NCBI GenBank assembly: GCA_032433595.1
Contig: JASWJB010000059.1
Span: 1 to 64,000, forward strand
Length of the DNA stretch: 64,000 nt
DNA from: Conoideocrella luteorostrata
Taxonomy: Eukaryota > Ascomycota > Sordariomycetes > Hypocreales > Clavicipitaceae
Direction: 5' to 3'
A model generated the notes under the pieces. That model saw only the letters and a list, made by a program, of their open reading frames with translations. It was not told the DNA's origin and searched no databases. Positions 1 to 10,900 of this stretch are shown here, in pieces; position 1 is the stretch's first letter, and each line of letters opens with the position of its first letter. Position numbers and translations under genes: made by a program.

Positions 1-214
1 GGTGAAAGGTGCATGCGCTCTGTGACGCTTTGAGAATTAAGACTAGTCAGTTAATACGCCCGAGAGATGCAATGTCATCTTGGGGGCTGGAACACGGCTC
101 GTTCACAACGCTTCAATATTAGACATGCGGTGAGAAAAACGGCACACCCCAGCCTTCGTCTCGTTTGCCGATCGCGCTAGTTAGTGGCAGACTCATCGGG
201 CCGACTTATTGTCT

Positions 215-1895
215 TTACTCTTGGAGGGTGGAAAAGTCCACTCGCCAGGTCTGGCCGCCACATGTGGGCGAAATGTCTACTTCAAGGTCGCCGTCTGGCA
301 TCAAGAACCCTGTCGCGATTCCCAACCCAAAGGACTTTTCCGCCTTGATGGACGCCCAGTCTCCCCCTCTCACCGGCCGAATGTCAGCCCGCAGGACGAG
401 CATAGCTGCGAAGACCAGTAGCTGGCCGCCTGCAAAGTGCCTACCGGGACACCGTGTGGAACCGCCGCCGAATATGCGCAATGCAGACGAGCTGGGGGAC
501 TTGAACTTGACACATCCGCCCTCTGGCCGGAGAAATCGCCTATGGTTGAAGCTGTTGCAGTCGAGACCCCAAAAAGCTGGCGCGAAGTGCTGCACTCCGT
601 TGGGAGCGAAGAGCAAGCTTCCCTTCTTGAGCAGGATCTGTGTGTCTAGGAACTGGTCTTCCAGCACGGCGCGTACCATGCCGGTGCCGATGCCGCGGAA
701 GCGAAAGACTTCATGCATGGTAGACTGTAGGATGGGGCAAGAAGACGCCACGCGGGCCAAGTCGATCGTGTGCGCGAGGTCGGAATCGACACGAACGGCG
801 TTTGCAAGCAGTTCGTCTCTGAGCTCTTGGAGGACAAGAGGATCCGAGTAAATGTGATAGACAAGCCAGAAGACGCCCGGGATGGTATTGTTCAGGAGCG
901 CCATGCACGCCCCGACCTCGCCTCGCGCTGAGTCTGTGAGCGGCATTCCAGCCTCGGCGTTGTACTTTAGCCGGGCAAGCACCGCTCCCGAGCCTTCGAG
1001 GTGATGGTTTTCTTCGAAGTAGCTGAGGAATCTCTGAGCAAGAAATTCGCGGGCTTGGAAGCTCTGCATGGAGAATATGCTGGGGAAAATGCCGCTGATG
1101 AGCACTGGCAGACCCGTCACAAATTTTCTAGACTTCGCGTCAGCATCTATTCCCCCACATATGTGAAGGTAGCATTTCTCTCAGAGAAGTCAGACAAAAG
1201 AATCGACCTCACTCACTGCCAGGCTTGCTCCACACGGAAGTCTTGGAACGGGTTGGCGCCGCCGTACTCGGCATTCGTGCCAGCCATGGTAATCTCGTGG
1301 CCAGTCCATGCTAATAAGTTGGCTGTCTTACGGCTCCCTGGAGTGAGCTGCTCATCTAGCGATAAAGACATTGTTTGTAAAGACCTCCTGAACATGGTGC
1401 CGAGAGCTCCGCCTCGAGCCATAATCGGACGAACCATCTTATGGAAGGCGGCAAAGTGGTTATTGTCGCAACTCGGATCACGCGCCATGATTTCATTCGT
1501 TTTGTTGCTGGTACCCAGAACAGCAGCTGTGGCCTGGGCTTCCACAGGTGCAAAGGAGAAAGTTCGTGTCTGGCGCTCGATCTTCGGGATCAATGAGTTG
1601 GCATTGACGACGTACACCCGCAGTCCAGGTAAGCGCAGCGTATGGATTGGATAGCCATATGTATCTCTTGGTTCCAGTCAGAGGTGTGGTCTGGACGGAT
1701 GAACGATATGACTTACCGTGCGCGAATGAAGAACTTGAACCTCCACTTGTTGATTGCAAATATAGGGCCCACATATGGCAGAGAATCAAGGATCAAAGGA
1801 GGCTCTCTCGGGTCTTGAGTTATAAACAGCACGACCCGCAGTGAGATGTAGACGATCGTAAGAGCGAGGAAAGGTATAGTGATGTAAAAAGACAT
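215..1895 (-). CDS. Cytochrome P450, CYP7/CYP8-like, membrane-anchored
   Basis: A haem-thiolate monooxygenase, probably at the ER membrane; the substrate is unknown. Three exons read 1895-1717, 1666-1217 and 1127-215, giving 513 aa. The first has a GTAAGT donor. The N-terminus has one hydrophobic anchor (about residues 3-22) followed by a PP-rich hinge. An ExxR motif (EVFR, about 349-352) and the haem loop FGGGSTRCPG (about 429-438, Cys 436) are clear. The I-helix carries NNTIPG instead of AGxDT, a trait of the CYP7/CYP8 sterol-hydroxylase and prostacyclin-synthase-like clan. It shares that FGGGxxxCPGRHFA signature with the P450 at 9117-10900 but not with the neighbour at 2539-4285. The join into exon 3 (TCTAG, then AAAATTTGTG) is chosen to keep frame and is the least certain splice. 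Confidence 0.85.
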
Positions 1896-2538
1896 GGTAC
1901 TAGATACGGACCTCGGCGACTCGAGATGATAAGAAGAGAAGCGAATAGAGCAGTTAAAGTTTCTGGAGGATAGGAACGAGACACGACTGTATGTGCAGAA
2001 GTGATCATGGTGCATGTATATCGAGGCTGGTCCGTAGACATATTGGAACAGCTTAGTTTGGCTCGGCCCCCAAATCCCAATTCATAGGATGCCGAGGAGG
2101 CATTGGGAGCTACCATCCCATGACGTTTCGAGCAAATACTTTTGATGAACGAAGGTGAAACTAGATACATTCGCCTTTGCCAATTGCTCTAGCTTGGCAT
2201 CTAGCTTGGCATCTAGCTTGGCAAGGACCCCTGACCACGCTACTTAAGTGCTGTACGATAACGATTGCGCCACCAAGGGATTACCCGCATGTCTATGTAA
2301 GTCGAAGCGGCTAAGGCTATGCCCTACTAGTAACTACTTCCGCAGCCCTTAGCGCAAAGAACATCATCGCCCGGTACCTTCTTTTGCGAACAACAGAAAC
2401 CACCCGTTATATTGGTATAGCCGGGCTCCCGATATCTCCCCTTTCTCATTTCTCACTTCTTTTCATGAAAATCTCACCTGTTACCTGGCTTGTCCTGCTT
2501 GACCTGCTTGTCCTGCTTGTCCTGCTTGTCTCCACCAA
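1896..2538. other. Intergenic: promoter side of first P450
   Basis: No gene is recognised. It separates two P450 genes that both run leftward, so it should hold the promoter of the 215-1895 gene and the terminator of the 2539-4285 gene. It contains a 12-bp tandem motif (CATCTAGCTTGG, three imperfect copies, about 2188-2222) and a CTGCTTGTC-type array at about 2490-2530. Confidence 0.5.
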
Positions 2539-4285
2539 CTATACGGACGGGCTGGCTCGCCTCACTGTCATCATCATTCCATCGACCGGCTTCGAGGTCA
2601 CCTGCCTCGTCTGCGCCGTCTTTCTGTCAGCCAACTATGTGCAAAGAGTAGCGAGGTTACGTCAGCACCTACATTGTATAGCTCCTCTGTCACCTGGAGT
2701 TGGCCCTTCTCGTCCAAGCAGGGTCGGTCGCTCGCGTCCAGCGCCACGGCGCCTAGGCCTACCTTTACGAAGTCATACCTGCGAGCAACTAGTGCAATGA
2801 TAACGCGCGCTTCGATGTTAGCCAGGTCCTGACCGATACAGTTCCGTGGGCCTCGCTCAAAGGCACGCCACGCGCCCGCAGGGATCGCGGTGGCAGCGTC
2901 GCTAGCCAGCCAGCGCTCAGGTACGAAGTTATCAGCCGTGTCGCCAAAGACCGCGGGATCGGTGTGTATAATACTCTGACAATTGTAGACTAGCAGGCCG
3001 TCTAGACACTGTTGCGTGCCGTCAGGCATGCGTACGCTGAAGCCAGATCCCGGTGGTATTACACGCGCAGTGCCGCCCGGAGGATGCAGACGCAGGGCTT
3101 CTTTAATGACGGCAGATATGTACGGCATCTGCTGCACCAGGTCCTCTCGGCCGAGCAGCTGGGCGCGCACAGCCATGGGGCTGGCGTCATGGCCGAGATG
3201 GCAGTCCAGCTCGTTGCGGACGGCCTGCAGAGCATGAGGTGTTCGCGAAAGCTCGTAGAATACCCATGATAGCAGGATGCTGGTGGTGTCATGCCCGGCG
3301 AAGAGGAATGTGCGGAGCTGATCGCACGTCTCGTCCACAATACTATCTGTCAGGGCCGGGATGCCTTGCAGGCTCAGGGCAAGTACGCTCTGTGCCTTTG
3401 TGTCCAGGCCTCTTTCGTGGAGTTCGGCAAACTTGCGGCGTATAATGGCATGCAGCAGGCCATTGATTCGGTTGGCCAGTGCAGCCCTTTTCCTTACCCG
3501 ACGAATAGTGAGCCACCAGGGAAGATTTAAGTGCTCGCCCTGATATGCATCCAGAAGAGCCTCAAACAGATGAATCAGCTCGCCCTGTTTTTCTTTGGAG
3601 GAGTGCTGAGCGTGAAGGTCGGTTTCCATTATGACTTTGCCGATCACATCGAAAGTAAGCCGCGTGGTTAGGCTCACCAGTGGAAAGGAGGCCCCGCTAT
3701 TACAAAGTGAGTCGAGATGACCTAGAAAGACCAGGCCCTTGTCTAAGATGTCTGGCACGAAAGTGACCAAATGCTGGGGTGCAAATCCCGGGTTGAACCT
3801 CTTGCGGAGGAGCTTCCATTCTTCGCCCTGGCGGATGTTTGGTTAGTCTGCCAAAACCCAAGTATTCGGTTCGAGCCACCTACGTATTGAGAAAATATAG
3901 ACGTGTGGCCTGTCACATACAACAAACGCTGTAAACTTCTGGAAGACTTGGGAGGGCTGGTAGGGAAGATATTCGAGGCCTTTGTAAGCTGGTCGGCGAT
4001 TTCGTGGCTCCCCACCACAACCATGGGGTCATTAATGGGGCGGAGATCTAGAAACATAAGCGAGGGCCGACCCAAAGCTCTGTTCATAGCCACGATAGCC
4101 AGGTCAGCGTGGGCATCAGGCTTGTTGCGCTTGATAAAGTCCCCGAACGCTTTGAGGTGGCCGAATACCAGCGACGCTGGATGTTGAGGGAAATGCGCAT
4201 GTTGCTGGAATCGAATGTACTGTAGCTTTCGGAAGAAAGTGGCGAGAATCAGCGCAATGGCCGCAACAAGAAGGGGCACGATCAT
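2539..4285 (-). CDS. Cytochrome P450, sterigmatocystin-type monooxygenase family
   Basis: A classical microsomal fungal P450 of 539 aa in three exons: 4285-3884, 3827-2673 and 2601-2539. It starts with a hydrophobic anchor (about residues 2-19). The I-helix AGHDTT is at 311-316, the ExxR motif EALR at 377-380, and the haem loop FERGPRNCIG ends with Cys 464. The loop resembles P450s of aflatoxin and sterigmatocystin-like pathways (StcB-type); this is family resemblance only, and the substrate is unknown. Intron 1 has a GTAGGT donor, a perfect ACTAAC branch site and a CAG acceptor. A third exon, easily missed because the second frame stays open to 2598, restores the usual family tail after ELYN: VTSKPVDGMMMTVRR, stop at 2539-2541. 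It lies upstream of a similarly oriented P450. Confidence 0.88.
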
Positions 4286-5802
4286 CTTGGGGCAAAGGTC
4301 AATGGCATCCCCTTCCTATCGTGACTAGAGCCTTGCCGGAGGCAGAGTGTGAGCTTCAATCGTTGTACGGGAAGTTGGCCCATATGCACTGCCCTGTTTG
4401 GAGCAACAAACACGGGAATGGGGGCCATCCCAGCGTCACCAACAGGGACGGCAACCATCGGATCTGATTGCAGGCTCTCCGCAGGGCACCCCGCACCTAC
4501 GTCACAGCCGTTTTAGTGGATATCGGACCGAATCACCTTCTGTGCCTTGGGTGATTGGTGATTGACGACTGGTGATATGCACACAACTGGTCTGGTGCTG
4601 ATCTGACATGCATCTGGAGCTACACCCACTGTATATCGAAGTATGGAGAGACGAGATGGTATAGCAGGCAGGCAGTTTAAAAAGGTGTCGCTGACATAGA
4701 TTGTAGGGTTATTGGGGGCTGCAACTTACTACATTACTACATACACGGGTCGAGACGGCATCAAGTGATGTGCACGCTCCGGTTCGAGCATTAGCATTAG
4801 CTGTCGTTGCCAACACAATTGGATAGGCGCTTGCCAGCCCACCAACTAACCAGTGAATGTTCCACCGAGAGGCCCTCCGGTTATGTGGCGTGTCGATAGC
4901 GTTTGCTGCCGTCACTGACGATCCGCTCACATGTGTCAAGGCTATTGAAGAAGCAGAGGCCGCCGCTGAGACGCAATGGTTCTATCCTTACTAATAAATC
5001 CCTAGAAAAATTGGGTAGGAATGAGGGAGACGAGGATTTCTGGCTATCTTTACGGGCTGCTATGACCGGGCACCGGGGGCAGTTGGATTGTGGTGAATAG
5101 CTACGACTCTATATCCAATATCTCATCTCATCGAGTGCCATGAAGCTACTCCTTCGCCTCCACTCTATAGGCTTAAGTTTTTCAGATCAGCCTTTTATTA
5201 CGCATGAGAATGCTCCTTGATTAAGCAAAACTGGGGGTAGACAACAGAGTCGTTCGGCCATTTAGCGGAAAAAATTGGTGCCACCGAAACATGTTGGGCC
5301 ATCAGTACCTGTGTTAAAAAGTTCTGGTAGAACGACATAATGATCGGCAAGCGAATGCAATTGCGGTATTCAGTATTTCAGTATGTCGAGATTATTGCCT
5401 CGCCGCATTGCAAGGGAAGGCCTGCAGACAATTGATAAAGAGCCGGAGTATGGTTCACATACAACTACACGCCCGCAACGCTGAGTGCGTGGCGGGTACA
5501 TGCCAAGAGGGGGTGTCTCGCTGCAGCCAGGATTGCTTACAGCTAAGATTGCTTACTGCATCTATCTAATTCAGTGATTGAGGTGTCATAAATTGGCGCA
5601 AGTCGTTCTCATCCTGGAAGTGCGGCGATGCAAAATGTCACGCCGGACGCGCCGACCGCGGGAACAACCTAGTTCGGCTTTCTTTCTTTCTTTCTTTCTT
5701 TTGCAAACATTCGGCTCTTGAAAAAACTTATTCATGCGAATCAAATTCCGACTCTTGGAGCTGCAGAGTTCCATTCTGGCTCTCCTAACAACGACAGCGG
5801 CA
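4286..5802. promoter_or_regulatory. Divergent intergenic region between P450 and rhodopsin-domain gene
   Basis: No gene is recognised in about 1.5 kb between two divergently transcribed genes, so it should carry both promoters. It has a cluster of ATTGG/TGGTGATT words at about 4550-4577 (inverse CCAAT boxes) and a (CTTT)n pyrimidine run at 5678-5702, close to the downstream start, as is common in fungal promoters. No specific operator can be assigned. Confidence 0.4.
5678..5702. repeat. (CTTT)n microsatellite
   Basis: About six tandem CTTT units lie 100 bp upstream of the preferred start of the rhodopsin-domain gene. It is probably a CT-rich promoter element rather than a coding feature. Confidence 0.9.
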
Positions 5803-7560
5803 ATGGCTTCTGACGCAAGCAACCCTTTGGCTGGGGTTAACATCTGGACTACTCCGTCGATCCGCCCTCCCCCAGGAGTCACGCCAAACTTTGTCAATCC
5901 CGTCTCCAGAGCCCCAATGGTCCGGGCTGGCATGTTTTCTGTGCTGCCCATCATGGTCGTGTTCGTAGCAACCCGCATCTACGCTCGGGTGCGTTTGACA
6001 CATTCGCTCGGCGTTGATGATTGTACGTAACGGCGCCTCCTGAGCTTCGCTGATATCTAGCAAACTAATGGCGTTTTTATATAGATCTCTGCTTTGTCTC
6101 TGCAGTCCGTGCTGCACAAACCTGCTCCGAAAGCTCTCATCATCATGCTGACGCCCGACACAGGCAACCATTATCGCGTACTCCGGTCTTGTATTGTCTT
6201 GTGGGTTTCCTGCGCGTTCGATCTTACTTGTGCAAGCTGACTTCACACAGTCATGGACAAACCAGAAGGCAGGCACGGCTGGGACATTCCAATCGGAGAG
6301 CTTCTCACTAACCACTACTGGATCGAGGTAGACTTCTTATTCTTATTTCGTATTTGGGATCATTTATTTAGAAAGTCAACTAACTTTGCCGTGGCGGCAG
6401 ACAACCTTTGCTTCGCTTATTTTGTATAGCTTGAGCCACATGTTCACCAAAATGGCCCTTCTCACACTCTATCACCGCATCTTTAAGCCTGTCCTCTTGG
6501 CGCGCTGGGCTATTTGGCTCGGTACAATAGCTGTCATCTTGTTCTACCTCTCTACTGCCATTGGATACATCGGCCTGTGCGCTCGCTCTGGCAAGCCGAT
6601 TTGGGAGACCATGTCCATGGTTGGGTGCTCCAACAATGTTCTACTCATCTCCAAGGCTCAGGGATGGTATGGCCTTATCTCGGACATTTATATTCTAGTG
6701 ATACCTCTGTGGCTTGTATATGGTCTCAATTTAACCACAAAGCGCAAAGCCGCTGTGATGGTTGTCTTTTCGACGGGGTTGGCGTGAGTCTTGTGCCCGT
6801 ATTCCATTGTGCAGCTATCCCAATTCTACCGTCCAGTTCTAGGCTGATAAAGAATTGTAGGGCATGCGTCATTTCTGCAGTGTCTCTGGTCAAACGGTAC
6901 GATACAGTTGAGCAAGGGGCAGACAGGACTTGGGAGAACAGTCTCCTTTTCCTCTATGGGTAAGAGTTCCACGATAGCATCTGTCGCCCCCATATACCCT
7001 CTCCAAGAGACACGGCGTATTGATGCGAAATTTTGATAGGACTCTCGAGATTTGCATTGGTCTCATTTGCAGCTGCATGCCGGTCACCATGGTGGTGTTT
7101 AAACAGTTGATGACCAACTTATCCACAATGTAAGCAGCGCTCAATGCTAAACCTTTGCCATGAACAGGCGTTTAATGCCTTGGTCACCGAAGCTTTCTTG
7201 AGAGTCATTTCTGGATGTTGTAGGAAAAGTAAAAGCTGACAATGGCTCTGTCTTAGGTGGAAATCGGCCATGAGATACGGCACACAGCTCCTCACACCAA
7301 GCTCTAGGCGAAATTCGAATCATCCAGGCTTGGAGTCTAGGGGCAGGAAGCAGGTACCTGAGGGTCCTGTTGTATCGGCAATAGAACTGCATACCTTGCG
7401 AACCTTCATCCAAAGGATGTTCCGTTCCAGTAACCAGACCACTTCTGATGGCACAAAGTTAGACACCATCAAGACAAATGACACTATTGATCTGGATTAC
7501 CATCAGCAACTGAAGCCGCATGATCATGGCATAGATAGAGCTGAGCGACAACAAGCTTAA
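5803..7560 (+). CDS. Fungal rhodopsin-domain (Pth11-like, no CFEM) integral membrane protein
   Basis: A putative seven-helix membrane protein of the fungal rhodopsin-domain family (PF20684 type), a group with Pth11-like candidate receptors; ligand unknown. Eight exons fit: 5803-6022, 6085-6104, 6164-6200, 6251-6327, 6401-6783, 6861-6959, 7040-7129 and 7257-7560, giving about 409 aa. Family hallmarks are the N-terminal PPPGVTPNFVNP, GVDD before helix 2, HGWDIP in the extracellular loop, a helix with SHMFTKMALLTLYHRIF, KAQGWYGLISDIYILVIP, and ICIGLICSCMPV near the end, followed by a polar cytoplasmic tail. The start at 5803 has a better Kozak context (G at -3, G at +4) than an in-frame ATG at 5734. 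Exon 2 is only 20 bp, which makes automatic prediction likely to fail here. It is divergent from the P450 at 2539-4285, so co-regulation is possible but unproven. Confidence 0.8.
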
Positions 7561-8365
7561 AAAGAAGCAGCCAGGTAGGAGAATTACTATCTAGTGGCTA
7601 ACTGGGCAAATTGCATGAGTATTGTTGTGGCAGTCAAGATGGCAGAAAACTTTGTTTTTACTAATAGATACAATATAAAAGTGGTTAAACAATGAATGCA
7701 GCAAGTCCTCTCATAAACCTAGATCGAGATGGAATCCGTGCGGTTTAAAATTTTGGCTCCACTTTCTATAGCTTCAGCCAGAGGCGACACATCTTACGCA
7801 TTCTTGTTTAAGAAGCTGAGAAAAGTCTCAGCAAGGAGCTCTACAGGCTACTTCATAGCTTGATACCACTGCTGCGTCCCTGAACGGACTAACCAATCGG
7901 CTCCAGAAACCTGGTCACGCAGAATTAGTATAAATGAATGATGTGTGTACGGTACTCTTAAGCTTGCTTTTTTTTTTTCCCGAAGGATTCTTCACGAGTG
8001 TCACTTTGCAAAGCCGCATTTCTCAAAATGTTGTGTCAATCACAAAAGGTGAGTAGCGTGATCAAAGTTGAAAATAAACACCCATAAAAGCCCGCTGATA
8101 TCGCCATTTCGCTGAATACACTCGGAGGCGCCCTTGAATCGGCGTTAAACCGCAAGCTTTGTTAAGACATCCTTGTTCTCCCTTGGCCGCCTCAAGAAAT
8201 CAGATCTTCTGCACTTCTACTGGGCTATGTGTGGAGTTGGTACAGCGTGGGTCTTTCTGCATGTCAGATCATACACTTCTGCATGTCAGATCATACACTA
8301 TTGCATATATTGCAACTGCGGATTTGCGACAGGCGTGGCTCTAACGAAAGACTTGGGCGGCAAGG
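7561..8365. other. Intergenic; short tandem repeat
   Basis: No gene is recognised. A 22-bp unit (TTCTGCATGTCAGATCATAC plus AC) is perfectly duplicated in tandem at 8255-8298, just before a solo LTR. Confidence 0.5.
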
Positions 8366-8606
8366 TGTTGGAATTAATAGGAGAGGTTCAACGATGCTTG
8401 CATTGATGGGACCAGCTGTGTTACTGAGATGATGGATGCAGAATCCCTCGTCTGACGGTCCCGTCCAAATCCCCCTATAAATACCCCTATAATCTGAGAC
8501 ACTTCCGTCCTGAATTCCTGCCTTAGGCCCAGAGGCCACGTAACCTTTCTTGCACAGCCCGTGTATCCACACATCCGGTCCACACACACACCCGTGTAAT
8601 CCAACA
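8366..8606 (-). mobile_element. Solo LTR, family A (inverted)
   Basis: A 241-bp element bounded by TGTTGGAATT and GTAATCCAACA. It matches in inverted orientation the elements at 37008-37247 and 52497-52737. Flanking 5-mers are CAAGG (8361-8365) and CAAAG (8607-8611), a target-site duplication with one mismatch. No internal retrotransposon region adjoins it, so it is a recombination scar. Apparent reading frames inside it are fortuitous. Confidence 0.85.
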
Positions 8607-9116
8607 CAAAGCAGACCGGCTATACCCTGTTCCAGCTGGGGGTTTAGCTCTCTCTTTACGGTGGAAGCGGTATGTCGGGTTCCCTCTATCATCACATGTC
8701 AGTTTAACAAATAGCATATCATTGTTGCGCTAACACTAGCAAGCTTGCTCGGGCGGTAATAGATGTGACGTATAGAAAAAAGTCTGGTCATTCTTTGCTT
8801 CATCTTCCCCGGCCGTTCCATGAGCACTGGGACATATTTTCCCCCGCTTTCCTCGCCTGCCGCTCTAGCCATTCCCGACAGAATTGTTGTTGATAAATTT
8901 TCTCGGAGCTGCCGTTATCATGGCGGCGAGTGACTGTCAGGGCTGGCGGGAACTCTGCAACAATGTATGTCATTTTCATTTGCCACACTCTGTGCATCAA
9001 CCTACTCAGCGACAGCAATTCAACACCAAGTCTAACAGATGATCTGCGACTAGACTCTAAAACAAACATTTGGACCGCAATTTCGGCCCCTTGACATTAG
9101 CTGTACGCTGTGCTTT
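8607..9116. promoter_or_regulatory. Upstream region of third P450
   Basis: About 500 bp with no recognisable gene between a solo LTR and the P450 start at 9117. It presumably contains that gene's promoter. No specific motif stands out. Confidence 0.35.
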
Positions 9117-10900
9117 ATGTTATTCTGCACTCTTCTTGTGCTTATCTTTACCCGGGTATTCTCTACGTTGCAGTTTTGGACCGACCTGAGATTATCTAAA
9201 ACACCACCAAGAATACCATATTCTCTTCCACTCCTGGGCCACGCATGTAGCCTAGCATGGGACCCTGTTAGTTTTGTTACTGAGACTTGGTATGCTCCGC
9301 TGCTCTGAAGCTAACGCGCCATTGCTAATTATCTCCAGTCGAAGATATAGCTGGACACGTCCGCTGCAAGTCAAGGCAGGTTGGACATGCTTCACCATCC
9401 TGACAAATCCTAAATATGTCCAGCAAATGTTTCGTGCTTCTAGGCAGCTTTCCAACAAGCCAGGGGTCATGTTTTCGGTTAAGAATGTGCTAGGAACACC
9501 GCCCGAATGCTTCCGTATATACGAGGAGGATGACTCTGGCGTGGACGAAACGCCGAGGCAAGGGAGCACCACAAAGCAAGAAGATCGGATATACTATCAT
9601 CAACACCACTCTGCAAAAAAGTATCTATCGGCCCAGCATCTGTCTTGCCTCTCTGAAAGATTCATTGTCATTTTAAGGCGAAATCTCAAAATCGTCGAAC
9701 CGGAGACTCACGACGGCGGCGGCCGAGATAGGTGGGTCGCGTTTCCCGATCTTTACTCATTTCTCCAACAACATGCTGGAGGGGCAACCATCGAGACTTT
9801 GATGGGGTCGGAAATTCTGAGGCTCAATCCAACCCTGATAAACGACTTCTGGTTATTCGAACGCAGCATTCCCGGGTTCGTTCGGTGCTTACCCCGGTGG
9901 TTAATTCCGGGAAAATACAGGAATCGCGACAGGGTTCTAGACGCGCTCAAGAAGTGGCATGTCCATGGACATACACACTCAGACTGTTCCAAAATTGAGC
10001 CGAATGATCCAGAATGGGACCTCTATTTTGGCTCGAAGCTCGTCAAGGCTCGTCAGCTATACTCTGATAAGATGAAGGCCATGAATGCTGATGCATGCGC
10101 CTCTGAGGACCTGGGGCTCTTGTTTGCGTGCGTAGCCGTAAATGAATGCTTCCATCTTAATTATTCCATTACAGTGTTAAGCTAATATTTGGGATTTTCC
10201 GCTCTATAGATCTAACTCCAATTCGATCCCTATCATCTTCTGGATCATCTTCGAGGCCCTCAAGGACCATCAACTCCGTAAACGACTTGTGTCAGAGGTT
10301 GCTTCTTGCCTATGTCCCAATCTGGCCCAGTTCGACATGCTAAAGTTGCTGAGCCAGCCGCTCTTGCAGTCGTCTTTCGCTGAGACGCTCCGGCTCCGCA
10401 CCACAACGGGAGTGCTTCGCGTGAGCGAGCATACCCTTTGCAATATAGGGGACTATACAATTGAGAGGGGGCACCAAATGATAGTTTTTACCCGCCCAAT
10501 TGCCCTAAACGTGGCGGCATGGACACAGGCGGGCAGACCACCCACCCAGCCGCTTGAGGAGTTCCAGGCAGACCGGTTCCTAGTGCCGACAAAAGAGACA
10601 GCTAGTACCGACTCTTGTTCTACCCACGATGATCGTCGGTTCTCTCTGGAGGGCCTCACTGGCTGCTGGCTCCCTTTCGGTGGCGGCCAGAGTATGTGTC
10701 CTGGGCGTCACTTTGCCAAACGACAAGTCCTTTCCGCGTTTGCGCTCTTCTTCACTGACTATGAGCTCGAGCTGAGCCCCACAGTAGATGTTAACAAGGT
10801 ACTTTCAGACAAAGGATCAGTTTCCATCGGGGGGCTTCCACCGGTCTGTAAAGTGCCGTTTCGAATTAGGAAAAGAGAACCAGTTGTTGACTTCACTTAA
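9117..10900 (+). CDS. Cytochrome P450, CYP7/CYP8-like
   Basis: A haem-thiolate monooxygenase of 550 aa in three exons (9117-9289, 9339-10127, 10210-10900). Introns begin GTATGC and GTGCGT. It has a single N-terminal membrane anchor (about residues 1-17) and the hinge word PPRIPYSLPLLGHA. The I-helix reads SNSIPIIFW without the acid-Thr pair, as in the P450 at 215-1895. ETLR (379-382) is the ExxR motif, and FGGGQSMCPGRHFAK gives haem Cys 484. The two CYP7/8-like genes look like distant paralogues. Members of this clan in fungi often act on sterol or terpenoid skeletons, but no substrate can be assigned from sequence. The reading frame is intact throughout. Confidence 0.87.

Noticed and set aside
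165..851. Long plus-strand open frame of 228 codons
   Set aside because: Antisense shadow of the P450 gene; no domain and composition typical of a reversed coding strand.
8041..8110. CGCTGATATCGCC words as another family-B LTR
   Set aside because: Only short matches; no TG/CA ends or conserved core.
8374..8717. Overlapping open frames on the minus strand with CVDRMCGYTG-like words, recurring near 37063 and 52336-52580
   Set aside because: They lie inside the family-A LTR and recur only because the LTR is repeated; frames differ between copies.
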